In this document: piece by piece, positions 8,890 through 18,293 of the stretch
Numbering within the stretch: position 1 is the stretch's first letter
Layout of the letters: the number at the start of each line of letters is the position of its first letter
Origin: Kiloniella majae
GTDB taxonomy: Bacteria; Pseudomonadota; Alphaproteobacteria; Kiloniellales; Kiloniellaceae
Length of the DNA stretch: 64,000 nt
Assembly: GCF_002118315.1 (NCBI RefSeq)
Contig: NZ_MTSZ01000001.1
Location: forward strand, 1,178,001 to 1,242,000
Direction of reading: 5' to 3'
The notes under the pieces: generated by a model
Told to the model about the DNA's origin: nothing
Database searches by the model: none
The model's input: the letters and a program-made list of their open reading frames with translations, nothing else
Program-made: the position numbers and the translations under genes

Positions 8890-10281
8890 CTATTCAGACG
8901 GCATTCTATTCCATGCATCCAATGCTGCGACCTTATAAGCTTCGGCAAGTGTTGGATAGTTGAATGTGTTCTCAACAAAATATTCCAGCGTTCCCTTTAA
9001 ATTGAGAACGGCCTGTCCGATATGAATGAGTTCTGTCGCCCCTTCTCCAACGATATGCACCCCAAGAAGCCGTCGGGTTTTAAGTGAGAAAATCATTTTC
9101 ATCATACCGTGACTAAGGCCCATAATTTGCCCTCGCGCAGTTTCGTGGAAATGGCAAATACCACACTCGTAGGGAATACCTCGCTGTTGCACTTCTTCTT
9201 CTGACATCCCAACTGTCGACATCTCCGGAACAGAATAAATACCATAGGGGAAATATTCAGGTGCGTCATAAGCATCTTGCTCAAAGGCGTGACAAGCTAC
9301 GATACGGCCCTGCTCCATAGATGTTGACGCCAGACTCGGGAAACCAATAACATCCCCAGCAGCATAGATGTGATCAACCTCGGTCTGAAAATTTTCATTA
9401 ACCTGAATTCGGTTACGGTGATCCGCCTTGATCCCAGCTTTATCCAGACCAAGTTTATCTGTCGCCCCCATTCGCCCGGCAGAGAAGAGAACCATATCAG
9501 CCTTAACGATACGCTTGTTTTCAAGCGTAATCATATTACCTCCGCACTCGACCTTATCGATTGCCTCAACTCCCTGACCAAAACGGAAAGTAACATTCTG
9601 CTGTCTAAGGAGATGTGTAAATTCAGCAATAAGTTCGCGGTCAATAAAATCGAGCATCGTTTCTCGTGGCTCAATAACCGTTACGGCAACATCCAGTGCA
9701 CTGAATATCGTCGCGTACTCAATACCGATAACCCCTGCTCCAATCACGGCAAGCGATCTTGGCAAGTGTTTTAAATCAATAATTTCATCACTATCGATGA
9801 TCGTTTCCCCATCAAAGGGGATATAATCAGGCCTGTGAGGTTGCGTACCCGTCGCAATGAGAATTTTATCACCGTGGACAGATGTCACTTCACCTTCATC
9901 ATCAACAATTTCAAGCGTATTAGGATCAACAAAATGGGCCAGCCCCTGAATCCATTCGACTTTGTTACGCACAAACTGATGTTCAAGGTTGTCCACCTCG
10001 TGCTGCAGGGTCATGTGTAAACGTTCTAGAAGGTCTTCAGCGGTGATATTGTCTTTCACACGATAGGAACGGCCATAGAAAGTACGTTCCCGCCAGCCTG
10101 ACAAGTTCAGAACGGTTTCCCGTAGTGTCTTGCTTGGCAATGTCCCGGTATGAACAGAAACCCCTCCGATTGCAGGGCTTTTTTCGATAACAAGAACTCG
10201 TTTGTTCCATTTCGCAGCCTGAACAGCAGCACGACGCCCTGATGGCCCACTTCCGATAACAACAAGTTCATACCGTTCCAT
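8890..10281 (-). CDS. sth: Soluble pyridine nucleotide transhydrogenase (Si-specific)
   Basis: FAD enzyme of 463 residues that moves hydride between NADPH and NAD+, as E. coli SthA does. It has the N-terminal GSGPSG FAD loop (10-15), a second Rossmann motif in VIGAGVIGIEYATIF, the AAGDVIGFPSLASTS FAD signature and a C-terminal dimerisation domain. At the flavin it reads GGVSVHTGTLPSKTLRE: the CxxxxC redox pair of dihydrolipoamide dehydrogenase is absent, which separates Sth from LpdA. Start 10281 gives the normal family length and follows GGGGGAAAG; the frame runs further upstream but lacks family sequence. A perfect FNR-type box lies upstream. It probably balances NADPH/NADH, possibly with the beta-oxidation genes next door. 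Confidence 0.93.
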   Translation of the reverse strand: MERYELVVIGSGPSGRRAAVQAAKWNKRVLVIEKSPAIGGVSVHTGTLPSKTLRETVLNLSGWRERTFYGRSYRVKDNITAEDLLERLHMTLQHEVDNLEHQFVRNKVEWIQGLAHFVDPNTLEIVDDEGEVTSVHGDKILIATGTQPHRPDYIPFDGETIIDSDEIIDLKHLPRSLAVIGAGVIGIEYATIFSALDVAVTVIEPRETMLDFIDRELIAEFTHLLRQQNVTFRFGQGVEAIDKVECGGNMITLENKRIVKADMVLFSAGRMGATDKLGLDKAGIKADHRNRIQVNENFQTEVDHIYAAGDVIGFPSLASTSMEQGRIVACHAFEQDAYDAPEYFPYGIYSVPEMSTVGMSEEEVQQRGIPYECGICHFHETARGQIMGLSHGMMKMIFSLKTRRLLGVHIVGEGATELIHIGQAVLNLKGTLEYFVENTFNYPTLAEAYKVAALDAWNRMPSE

Positions 10282-10583
10282 ACTTTCCCCCAACAATCTT
10301 TCTTCTCTGTCACGCTTTATCTCAACAAATTCACTCAAAACATTCAAAGCAATAGAATAGTTTTGATGATATTTGCTGCATATCAAAGCCTATATAGTGC
10401 AAGATCTATTCAATCGTTATTGATCAACATCAATCAGACAGTAATAAAACTATGTCCTGATATTACAATGCGAGAGTTACCCATCGCCTAATTAAATTAG
10501 CTTATTATTCTAAACCTGATAAGTGCTATAATTTACCTGTACTTACAACCAGATTCTTTGACCGCATCTATCAGCTGAAGCCA
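10282..10583. other. Intergenic region between fadE end and sth start
   Basis: 302 bp with no plausible gene. It holds the FNR-type box at 10420-10433 and a TATATA element at 10391-10396 (minus strand), together the likely sth promoter. A small stem CTGAAG/CTTCAG (10575-10595) spans the fadE stop codon. The rest is AT-rich and unremarkable. Confidence 0.6.
10391..10433 (-). promoter_or_regulatory. FNR/FixK-type box and promoter upstream of sth
   Basis: TTGATCAACATCAA (10420-10433) fits the TTGAT-N4-ATCAA consensus of FNR/FixK/Anr regulators exactly. On the minus strand a TATATA hexamer (10396-10391) follows. If transcription starts near 10384-10385, the box centre falls at about -41.5 to -42.5, the geometry of a class II FNR-activated promoter. 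The start codon of sth would then follow a leader of roughly 100 nt. Box and hexamer are seen; regulation is inferred. Confidence 0.6.
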
Positions 10584-13004
10584 TCATCCCTTCAGTCGCT
10601 TGTAGGCTGTCAGACTATAATCATCCACTTCCACTACCGCATCGGCTAGACTTTGCGCATCCAGCAACTGCTGGAACTCCTCCTCATCAACCACTCCCTT
10701 CTCCACAGCGACATGGTAAAGATCTTCGCGAGCAACACCTCTCAGGGCACCCGTTTTCCGAGCAGTTCTAATACGGGCTTCCAACGGGATCACCATCTGC
10801 ATTTTACGATAGGCTTTTTCCAAAGCACCCATGGCATCATCCGGACTATCCGATACGGAAATATCGCTGGACAGTTTCTCTCGTCCACCGAGATCACCCA
10901 TCATACGACTGGCCAGTGCAATGTTCTGCATATCTGTTGGGCCATGGGCTTTTCGCCCGAGTAGGAACAGACGTAATCTCAGCATTGTTCCGACAAACTT
11001 TACCGGATAGTTGTGCGTTATTGCCAGCAATGCCTGCTCAATTTCCTGATAGGCATGGGCACAAAACCAGTCCAGATAAAGTTCATCTTCTTTAGCACTG
11101 CCTTCATTTTCAAAGCGCTTTACTGCTGCTGTCGCCAGATAAAGCCAGGATAAAGCATCCGCCAGACGTCCGCTGAGTGTTTCCCGACGTTTTAGACTAC
11201 TACCCAGCAGCAACATGGAAACATCCGCAACCAAAACAAAGGCTGATGAATAACGGGTGATTAGCTGTTTGTGACCGCGTGCTTTTGATGTTCCTTTGAC
11301 CTTGAGAAAACGCCCTGCCGTTAAACCATCAATACCAGCTCTGGCCGCGTTACAGACAGTAAAGTTGATATGCCCCCAAAAAGCATCATCAAAATCCTTG
11401 AGGCTGTTTTTTGCCACGGCTTCCAGTTCTTTGGGAACAAAAGGATGGCCACGAATGGACCCCTGTCCAAAGATAATCATGGACCGGGTCAAAATGTTCG
11501 CCCCTTCAACAGTAATCGCAATCGGCAAGCCATCATAGGCCCGGCTCAGAAGATTTTTCGGACCTCGGCAAATGGCCGCACCGCCTAATATATCCATCGC
11601 GTCCAAGAAAACCGTCCGCATGTTTTCGGTTAAATAGGCTTTGGCTATTCCCGATAACACTGACGGTCGCTCACCAGCATCAACAGCGGCACAGGTTAAT
11701 TGACGCGCAGCATCCATCCCATAGGTCAAACCGCCAATTCGGGCCAAGCGTTCCGCAACCCCTTCAAACTTACCAATTGGTAATCCGAACTGCCGACGAA
11801 CGGCCGAATAGGCCCCAGTCACACGCGTTGCCAACTGTGACGCCCCTAAAGAAAGGGATGGAAGAGAAACAGATCGACCCGCAGCAAGGGATTCCATTAA
11901 CATGCGCCAGCCCTGACCAACCCCTTCTTCTCCGCCGATAACATAACTAATTGGAATGAAAACATCTTTGCCCTCAATGGGGCCATTTGGGAAGGGAATA
12001 CCCATAGGATCATGACGTCTACCAATTGACATGCCCTTTGTATCCCTCGGGATCAGCGCACAGGTTATCCCAAGATCCTCTTTATTCCCCAATAAACCAT
12101 CGGGATCGCTCAACTTGAACGCAAGACCAATAACCGTCGCAACAGGGGCCAACGTAATATAGCGTTTGCGCCAGTTAAGGCGAATACCCAGAACTTTCTT
12201 ACCCCTGATTTTCTCTTCACAAATAACGCCATGACTTTGAATAGAAGCAGCATCACTCCCCGCCTTTGGTTCTGTTAAGGCAAAACAGGGCATCTCTTCC
12301 CCGGAAGCTAGACGAGGAAGGTAGTGATCCTTTTGTTTTTCTGTTCCATAGTGGAGCAACAGTTCAGCAGGCCCCAAAGAGTTAGGCACCATTACAATAA
12401 CGGACAGAGGCAGTGAACGAGACGAGAGCTTCAACACCACCGCAGAATGAGCCTGTGCAGAAAAACCTAGACCGCCGTATTTTTTGGGAATAATCATTCC
12501 AAAAAATTTCATGTCCCTTAATTTTTGCCAAAGTTCTTCAGGAAGATCACGGTCCTGAGCAATCTTCCAGTCATCCGTTTCCCGACAGATCTCTTCAACT
12601 GGTCCATCCACAAAAGCCTGTTCTTCTTTTGTGAGCCCAGAAACGTTAAACTTTTCCAGCTTCGTCCAGTCTGGTCGACCACTGAATATTTCAGCATCCC
12701 ACCACACCGTACCAGCATCCAATGCGGTCTGTTCCGTCTCGCTGATCTTTGGTAGACTGCGTTTGACAATTTTCATTAATCCTGCGGTTAGAAAAGGCCG
12801 CCTGATGGCATGAACCCCAAACAAACCTGAAAGAACAGCCGTAAAGATAATTGCCCATCCTGTAAGGACGGTTGGCATCCCGGCAAGATCTCCACCCGCA
12901 ATAAGCACAAGAAGCGCCAACACCCATCCCCAGAATCCTTGCCCACGATATAACAGCGTTGCAAAAACAATGATCGCAAGTATGAATGTGAAAAGGATAA
13001 TCAT
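10584..13004 (-). CDS. fadE: Acyl-CoA dehydrogenase, FadE type
   Basis: 806 residues, close to the 814 of E. coli FadE and far longer than ordinary acyl-CoA dehydrogenases. Two N-terminal hydrophobic helices (about 1-60) anchor it to the membrane. The dehydrogenase core follows from about 130, with the FAD/substrate motif CFALTEPKAGSDAAS and the VEGANILTRSMIIFGQG segment, then the C-terminal domain particular to FadE (DUF1974-like). It catalyses the first oxidation step of fatty acyl-CoA breakdown. It is the last gene of the beta-oxidation cluster, 65 bp after the hydratase/dehydrogenase gene. Confidence 0.93.
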   Translation of the reverse strand: MIILFTFILAIIVFATLLYRGQGFWGWVLALLVLIAGGDLAGMPTVLTGWAIIFTAVLSGLFGVHAIRRPFLTAGLMKIVKRSLPKISETEQTALDAGTVWWDAEIFSGRPDWTKLEKFNVSGLTKEEQAFVDGPVEEICRETDDWKIAQDRDLPEELWQKLRDMKFFGMIIPKKYGGLGFSAQAHSAVVLKLSSRSLPLSVIVMVPNSLGPAELLLHYGTEKQKDHYLPRLASGEEMPCFALTEPKAGSDAASIQSHGVICEEKIRGKKVLGIRLNWRKRYITLAPVATVIGLAFKLSDPDGLLGNKEDLGITCALIPRDTKGMSIGRRHDPMGIPFPNGPIEGKDVFIPISYVIGGEEGVGQGWRMLMESLAAGRSVSLPSLSLGASQLATRVTGAYSAVRRQFGLPIGKFEGVAERLARIGGLTYGMDAARQLTCAAVDAGERPSVLSGIAKAYLTENMRTVFLDAMDILGGAAICRGPKNLLSRAYDGLPIAITVEGANILTRSMIIFGQGSIRGHPFVPKELEAVAKNSLKDFDDAFWGHINFTVCNAARAGIDGLTAGRFLKVKGTSKARGHKQLITRYSSAFVLVADVSMLLLGSSLKRRETLSGRLADALSWLYLATAAVKRFENEGSAKEDELYLDWFCAHAYQEIEQALLAITHNYPVKFVGTMLRLRLFLLGRKAHGPTDMQNIALASRMMGDLGGREKLSSDISVSDSPDDAMGALEKAYRKMQMVIPLEARIRTARKTGALRGVAREDLYHVAVEKGVVDEEEFQQLLDAQSLADAVVEVDDYSLTAYKRLKG

Positions 13005-13069
13005 AATGGAGGCCTCTTCTTCTTATTGATTTATTAATCTGATAGCTTGAGGAGTTTTCAGTATGTCGC

Positions 13070-15400
13070 CTAATTCCTCAAAGGCTGACCAGTTTTTAAC
13101 ATGTGATGTACGCGCTCAACAGTATCAGGGTGGCGACACAAGGTGTGAAACGCTTCGCGCTCCAACTGTAGCAACTTGTCTTCACTGACTTTGCCAGTCA
13201 TATCCGTATTACCGCCGCTCAGGATTGTCGAAAGAGCTGCCGAAACGACGACATCATGCGGCGTGGCTTTTCCTGATTTCCGAAAGCCTTCCACGGCCAG
13301 ATCCAAGGCGACTTTACCGCTTTCGCCAGGTAACGTTATTTCAACCGCTGTTGGTGGACGGTATCCAGAAACAAGTTCAAGTGCACGCTCTTTGGCATCC
13401 GCAAGAACGCGGTCACGGTTCATGGTTATCCCATCCTCCGCTCGTATAATTTTCATATCCCGTGCTTCTTCCGCTGATTTGGCAACCTCTGCCAGGCCGA
13501 TCAGCTCAAAAACCTTGGATACGGCAGGCATTGGTCCTCGCGGCGTGTCAGATGCCAACGACCAGCGGCACATCATTTCCTTACACCCACCCCACCCGGG
13601 AATAATACCTACGCCGACCTCTACCAGACCAGTATATGTTTCTGCATGCGCCTGTACCGCATCACTGTGTAAAAGCAACTCACAGGCGCCGCCTAACGCA
13701 AGCCCCGAGGGGGCGGAGACAATCGGAAAAGGGGCAAACTTCAATGCCTTGTAAGTTTCCTGACCACGACGAACCATATAATCAATAAAGGGATAGGCCC
13801 AAAGTCTGGCAGCAACAGACATTAAACCGATATTAGCCCCGACCGAAAAGTTGGTCCCATCGTTATAAACAACCAGTGCTTTGTATTCACTGGTTTCAAT
13901 TTTTTCCCTTGCCCGGTCCATCATGGACAAGGTCCAAAGATTGAGCGAGTTCATTTTGCTATGGAATTCCAGACATAAAACATCGTCATCCAGATCCCAT
14001 AGGGATGCAGACGGGTTACGCATCACAGGTTTTGATCTTGCTTTAATATCATCAAGCTTGAGAACCCCGGCATTGGGGTAACGTTTTAAATACTGTCCTT
14101 CATGCCCAAAGACCTCTCTAAAACCTTTGGATTTACGATAGAACTTACCTTTACCAACAGATTTCAGAACAAGGGGAACATCTGTTTTTTCAGACCGTAA
14201 TTTGGCACAAAACCATTCCACGCCAATTTGATCCAACAGCTCAAAAGGGCCATATTTCCAATTATAACCCAGCTTCATAGCTTCATCGACAGCTTCAATA
14301 TTGTCAGAAACATCCGGGACGAGTGATGCCGCATAGGTCAGAGTTTTTGACATAACGGACCAGGCATAACGTCCAGCAGAACTGTCATCTTCCAACACCT
14401 TGCGTGGGTTCTTTCGGCCAGCCTTTTTCACAATATCAACAGAGGGACGCTCTGCTTTTGCATAGTCCCCTGTATTTAAATCAATCGCCTCTTTTATCTT
14501 GTCAGGACTATCAGGCCTTAAGCGATAAAAGCCCCCTTTGCCTTTACGACCGGTATAGCCATCGGCAATAAGCGTCTTGATGAGTTCGGGCTCTTGATAA
14601 ATTCCATGGAAAGGATCTTCAGGTGGCAGGCTTTCTGACATTGAGGAAAGAACATGAGGCATGAGATCCAGCCCGACCATATCCAAAAGAGCAAAAACAC
14701 CTGTTTTAGGAATACCAAAAGGTCGCCCGATCACAGCATCTGCAACTTCTATCGAAACATTCTGCTTTATGGCCTCTACAACGGCACACTGCAGCCAGAA
14801 AATACCTATACGATTGGCAAGAAACCCCGGCGTATCCTTACAATGAACGACGCCCTTACCCAAGCTGCGATCACAGAACCTTTCGATAAGCTTGCACTGT
14901 TCATCAGAAACTTCAGAACCCGAGACAAGTTCCAGTAGCCGCATGTAACGGGGCGGATTAAAAAAGTGGGTAATCAAAAAATCACGTCTGAAGTTTTCAG
15001 GTAAACCAGCGACAAGCTGTTCTCGACACAGAGTAGATGTATTTGATGAAACAACGGCGCCCTTCTTTCGAAATTTATCGATTTTTTTATAAAGCGTCTG
15101 TTTTATCCCAACGTCTTCTATAATCGCCTCAATGACCCAATCGCAATCCGCCAAAAGCCTGAGATCATCTTCTGTGTTTGCAGAAATAATACGTTTTGCA
15201 TTCCGTTTGTTCATCAGAGCAGCAGGATTGCTTTTGATCAACTTGCCAATAGCATCCTTTGCTATCTGATTGCGATCTTCCTTACCTTCTGATGGGCGAT
15301 CAAACAGGAGAACAGAAACACCAGCGTTCGCAATCTGCGCGGCAATGCCCGCCCCCATAACCCCCGCGCCAATAACGGCAACTTTATCTATTCCCTTCAT
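13070..15400 (-). CDS. 3-hydroxyacyl-CoA dehydrogenase / enoyl-CoA hydratase fusion
   Basis: 776 residues. Domain order is dehydrogenase first and hydratase second, the reverse of E. coli FadB/FadJ and like Bacillus FadN-type proteins. The NAD loop GAGVMGAGIAAQ is at 11-22; FNPPRYMRLLELV and DTPGFLANRIG are dehydrogenase motifs, and a second dehydrogenase C-terminal domain lies near 345-420. The crotonase part (about 480-700) includes SAPSGLALGGACELLLHSD and GVGIIPGWGG. It catalyses hydration and the second oxidation of beta-oxidation. Its ATG overlaps the thiolase stop by 4 bp (ATGA), indicating coupled translation. Confidence 0.92.
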   Translation of the reverse strand: MKGIDKVAVIGAGVMGAGIAAQIANAGVSVLLFDRPSEGKEDRNQIAKDAIGKLIKSNPAALMNKRNAKRIISANTEDDLRLLADCDWVIEAIIEDVGIKQTLYKKIDKFRKKGAVVSSNTSTLCREQLVAGLPENFRRDFLITHFFNPPRYMRLLELVSGSEVSDEQCKLIERFCDRSLGKGVVHCKDTPGFLANRIGIFWLQCAVVEAIKQNVSIEVADAVIGRPFGIPKTGVFALLDMVGLDLMPHVLSSMSESLPPEDPFHGIYQEPELIKTLIADGYTGRKGKGGFYRLRPDSPDKIKEAIDLNTGDYAKAERPSVDIVKKAGRKNPRKVLEDDSSAGRYAWSVMSKTLTYAASLVPDVSDNIEAVDEAMKLGYNWKYGPFELLDQIGVEWFCAKLRSEKTDVPLVLKSVGKGKFYRKSKGFREVFGHEGQYLKRYPNAGVLKLDDIKARSKPVMRNPSASLWDLDDDVLCLEFHSKMNSLNLWTLSMMDRAREKIETSEYKALVVYNDGTNFSVGANIGLMSVAARLWAYPFIDYMVRRGQETYKALKFAPFPIVSAPSGLALGGACELLLHSDAVQAHAETYTGLVEVGVGIIPGWGGCKEMMCRWSLASDTPRGPMPAVSKVFELIGLAEVAKSAEEARDMKIIRAEDGITMNRDRVLADAKERALELVSGYRPPTAVEITLPGESGKVALDLAVEGFRKSGKATPHDVVVSAALSTILSGGNTDMTGKVSEDKLLQLEREAFHTLCRHPDTVERVHHMLKTGQPLRN

Positions 15401-16539
15401 TCAACGGCCTCCAGAATAGTCGCTATTCCCTGACCACCACCAATGCACTGGGTTGCCAGTGCGAACTTGCCCTTTTCCCGTTTTAACAACTGAGCCGCTT
15501 TACCTGTTATACGAGCCCCGGTTGCCCCCAAGGGATGCCCAATGGCGATAGCCCCGCCATCCAAATTGATTTTACTTTCATCCAGTTTCAAATCTGCCAT
15601 ACAGGCCAATGCCTGACTTGCGAACGCTTCGTTCAATTCTATGACATCCAGATCTGAAAGCGAAATTCCTGCGCGGGCAATTGCCTTGTTTGTTGCCGCC
15701 ACAGGGCCAATTCCCATTATCTCCGGTGCACAGCCAGCAACCGCGATACTGCGAATTTTAGCAAGGACATCCAGTCCCTGCGTTTTTGCAAAATCAGACG
15801 TACAAACAATAACTGCCGTTGCCCCATCTGTCAGAGGTGATGACGAGCCGGCCGTTACATTTCCCTCTTCTTTGAAAGCAGGTGAAAGTTCGGCCAATCC
15901 CTCAATCGTACTGTTTTCCCGAATACACCCATCCTGATCAACCATATCGCCCGCGGGTGTTTTTACCGGAATAATTTCATCCTTGAAGTTTCCCTTACCC
16001 TGCGCTTCAGCCGCTTTCAAATGACTATTAAGAGAAAACTGGTCCTGATCCTTTCGGCTGATGGCATATTTATCAGCAACATTTTCAGCTGTTTCTCCCA
16101 TGGAAATATAGGCTGCAGGGTATTCCTTTGCGAGAGATGGGTTCAACAGAGGATTAAAGCCCATCATCGGCACCCGGGTCATTGATTCGATACCCGCACA
16201 AATATAGGCATCCCCCGCCCCCATCGAGATAGCTCCGGCGGCCATATGGATCGCCTGCATGGATGACCCACAGAAATGGTTAATCGTCGCGCCCCCCACC
16301 GATTGAGGCAGATCAGCAAGAAACACGGCCAGACGGGCGACGTTTAATCCCTGCTCGCCTTCGGGAAAAGCACATCCCATGAAAACGGCTTCAATAGCCT
16401 TACCTTCAATCCCGGTTTTGTGTACCAGCCCTTTAATGACCTGTGCGACTAGATCATCCGGTCGAACCTTGGCCAAAGCTCCCTTGTTCGCGAAATGGAA
16501 CGGGGAACGCGCGTAACCTGCAATGACAATATCGACCAT
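15397..16539 (-). CDS. fadA: Acetyl-CoA C-acyltransferase (3-ketoacyl-CoA thiolase)
   Basis: Thiolase of 380 residues completing each beta-oxidation round by cleaving 3-ketoacyl-CoA with CoA. The nucleophilic Cys is at 90 in NHFCGSSMQAIHMA; the C-terminal catalytic set is GGAIAIGHPLGATGARI and the Cys of ATQCIGGGQG. Operon position between fadD and the hydratase/dehydrogenase gene supports the degradative rather than the biosynthetic thiolase role. The symbol is by function; fadI would be equally defensible. Confidence 0.92.
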   Translation of the reverse strand: MVDIVIAGYARSPFHFANKGALAKVRPDDLVAQVIKGLVHKTGIEGKAIEAVFMGCAFPEGEQGLNVARLAVFLADLPQSVGGATINHFCGSSMQAIHMAAGAISMGAGDAYICAGIESMTRVPMMGFNPLLNPSLAKEYPAAYISMGETAENVADKYAISRKDQDQFSLNSHLKAAEAQGKGNFKDEIIPVKTPAGDMVDQDGCIRENSTIEGLAELSPAFKEEGNVTAGSSSPLTDGATAVIVCTSDFAKTQGLDVLAKIRSIAVAGCAPEIMGIGPVAATNKAIARAGISLSDLDVIELNEAFASQALACMADLKLDESKINLDGGAIAIGHPLGATGARITGKAAQLLKREKGKFALATQCIGGGQGIATILEAVE

Positions 16540-16610
16540 ATTTCTACCTCTGTTGTTTTCAGAACGGCTGCTCTGTATTTCAATATCTTTTTGCTATTCT
16601 CTCTAAAGCA

Positions 16611-18293
16611 TTACGTCGAAGACGCTTCTTCCCGAAGCTCTTTCTTGGAAAGCTTACCAATCATGGTTTTTGGTAATTCTGATCTGAACTCAATTTCTCT
16701 CGGCACTTCAATTGGGGACAAATACTCTTCCAGAAATTCTAGAAGTTCATCTGCGTCCAGATTTTCACCTGCTCGCAGCTTGATGAAAGCTTTAGGAATT
16801 TCGCCATGTTCTGCCTCGGCAATGCCGATGACCGTGACTTCTTCTACTGATGGATGACGGTTGATCGCTTCTTCAATATTTCGGGGATAAACATTGTATC
16901 CATTACAAATAATCAGATCTTTAAGACGATCCAGAAGAAAAACATAGCCTTCGTCATCCATATAGCCAACATCCCCGGTATGAAGACGGCCGTCTTTGAT
17001 TGCACGTCCAGTCGCTTCCTCATTATGCCAGTAGCCCGCCATAACTTGAGGACCTGTCACACAAAGCTCTCCCTTTTCGCCAATATCTAGCAACCCGTGG
17101 GGAGCCTCTATATCCCGGATTTCAAAATGCGTTTCAGGCAACGGGAGGCCGATAGATCCCTCTTTATTATATCCACCAACCGGATTACAAGCACAAACCG
17201 GTGATGCTTCACTCAAACCATATCCTTCGACAAGCACACAGCCTGTCAGACTTTCAAACTGCTTCTTTGTATCCAAAGGCAGGGGCGCGCCGCCTGAAAT
17301 ACAGTACTTAATAGACGAAAGATCATATCGCTCAACGACAGGCGAGTTATTAACCGCACCATACAATGTTGGCACCCCCATCATTAAGGATGGCTTCAAT
17401 CGATCGATAGTCTTGAGCATCTGTCCCAGTTGAAAGCGGGGAAGCAAAACTATCTCTGCGCCAAGGGCAATTCCCATATTCAAGACAGTGGTCATGGCAA
17501 AAACATGGAACATTGGCAAAACACCGAGGATACGCTCTTCCCCCGGAACAGCATCTGAAAACCAGGCTACAACCTGGGTCGTATTGGCAAGCACATTACC
17601 ATGACTCAAAATCGCTCCCTTAGGCTTACCAGTGGTTCCCCCCGTATATTGTAAGACGGCGGTATCCTTACGGGAAACATCTACGGGATACGCTCCTTCT
17701 GTACTTTCAGCCAGATCAGCAAATTCTATAAATTTTGGTCCCGAGGGATGCGAGATTTTATGAAACTGCAACAAAGAAAAAAGCGTTCCCTTAATCGTCG
17801 GCATTGCTTGAGCAAGTCGGCAGATGACAACTTTTTCCAATGATGTTTGAGAGAGCTGTTTTTCGACCTTCTCGCAAAGCTCTTTAACATCCAGTGTTAT
17901 CAAGAGTTTCGCCCCACAGTCATTCAACTGATGTTCCAGCTCTTCCGGTGCGTACAAAGGGTTTGAATTAACAACAATCGCACCGATTTTTAAAATCGCA
18001 TAGTAACAAACAACAAAATAAGGGCAATTCGGCAAAAATAGAACCACACAATCGCCTTTGCCAACACCTTGGCGTTGCAATCCCGCAGCAACCAACTGTA
18101 CCTGCTCAAAAATATCTGTGTAGCTATAGCTCCGACCAAGAAACTCTACACAGGAATGTTCCGGGAACCGAGCAACAACCTGTTCCAAATTTTGATAGAG
18201 AGATTGGTTATCAGATCGAACCGCGTCATCACGTAGCAAAGAGGCTTCGGGGTACGTACCAGTATGAGATGCTTTTTTAGGCTTTTCATTCAT
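16611..18293 (-). CDS. fadD: Long-chain fatty acid-CoA ligase
   Basis: AMP-forming acyl-CoA synthetase of 560 residues. The P-loop-like motif TGGTTGKPKG is at 217-226; ISGGAPLP, VEGYGLSEASP and the hinge RLKDLIICNGYNVYPRNIE are typical of long-chain FadD. It activates fatty acids to CoA thioesters at the inner membrane. Its start overlaps the stop of the acyltransferase/hydrolase gene by 4 bp, and a 71-bp gap separates it from the thiolase gene downstream. Confidence 0.92.
   Translation of the reverse strand: MNEKPKKASHTGTYPEASLLRDDAVRSDNQSLYQNLEQVVARFPEHSCVEFLGRSYSYTDIFEQVQLVAAGLQRQGVGKGDCVVLFLPNCPYFVVCYYAILKIGAIVVNSNPLYAPEELEHQLNDCGAKLLITLDVKELCEKVEKQLSQTSLEKVVICRLAQAMPTIKGTLFSLLQFHKISHPSGPKFIEFADLAESTEGAYPVDVSRKDTAVLQYTGGTTGKPKGAILSHGNVLANTTQVVAWFSDAVPGEERILGVLPMFHVFAMTTVLNMGIALGAEIVLLPRFQLGQMLKTIDRLKPSLMMGVPTLYGAVNNSPVVERYDLSSIKYCISGGAPLPLDTKKQFESLTGCVLVEGYGLSEASPVCACNPVGGYNKEGSIGLPLPETHFEIRDIEAPHGLLDIGEKGELCVTGPQVMAGYWHNEEATGRAIKDGRLHTGDVGYMDDEGYVFLLDRLKDLIICNGYNVYPRNIEEAINRHPSVEEVTVIGIAEAEHGEIPKAFIKLRAGENLDADELLEFLEEYLSPIEVPREIEFRSELPKTMIGKLSKKELREEASST

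Noticed and set aside
13176-13754. 192-residue plus-strand open frame opposite the hydratase domain
   Set aside because: Antisense to a conserved enzyme, Ser/Thr/Arg-rich as expected for a shadow frame.
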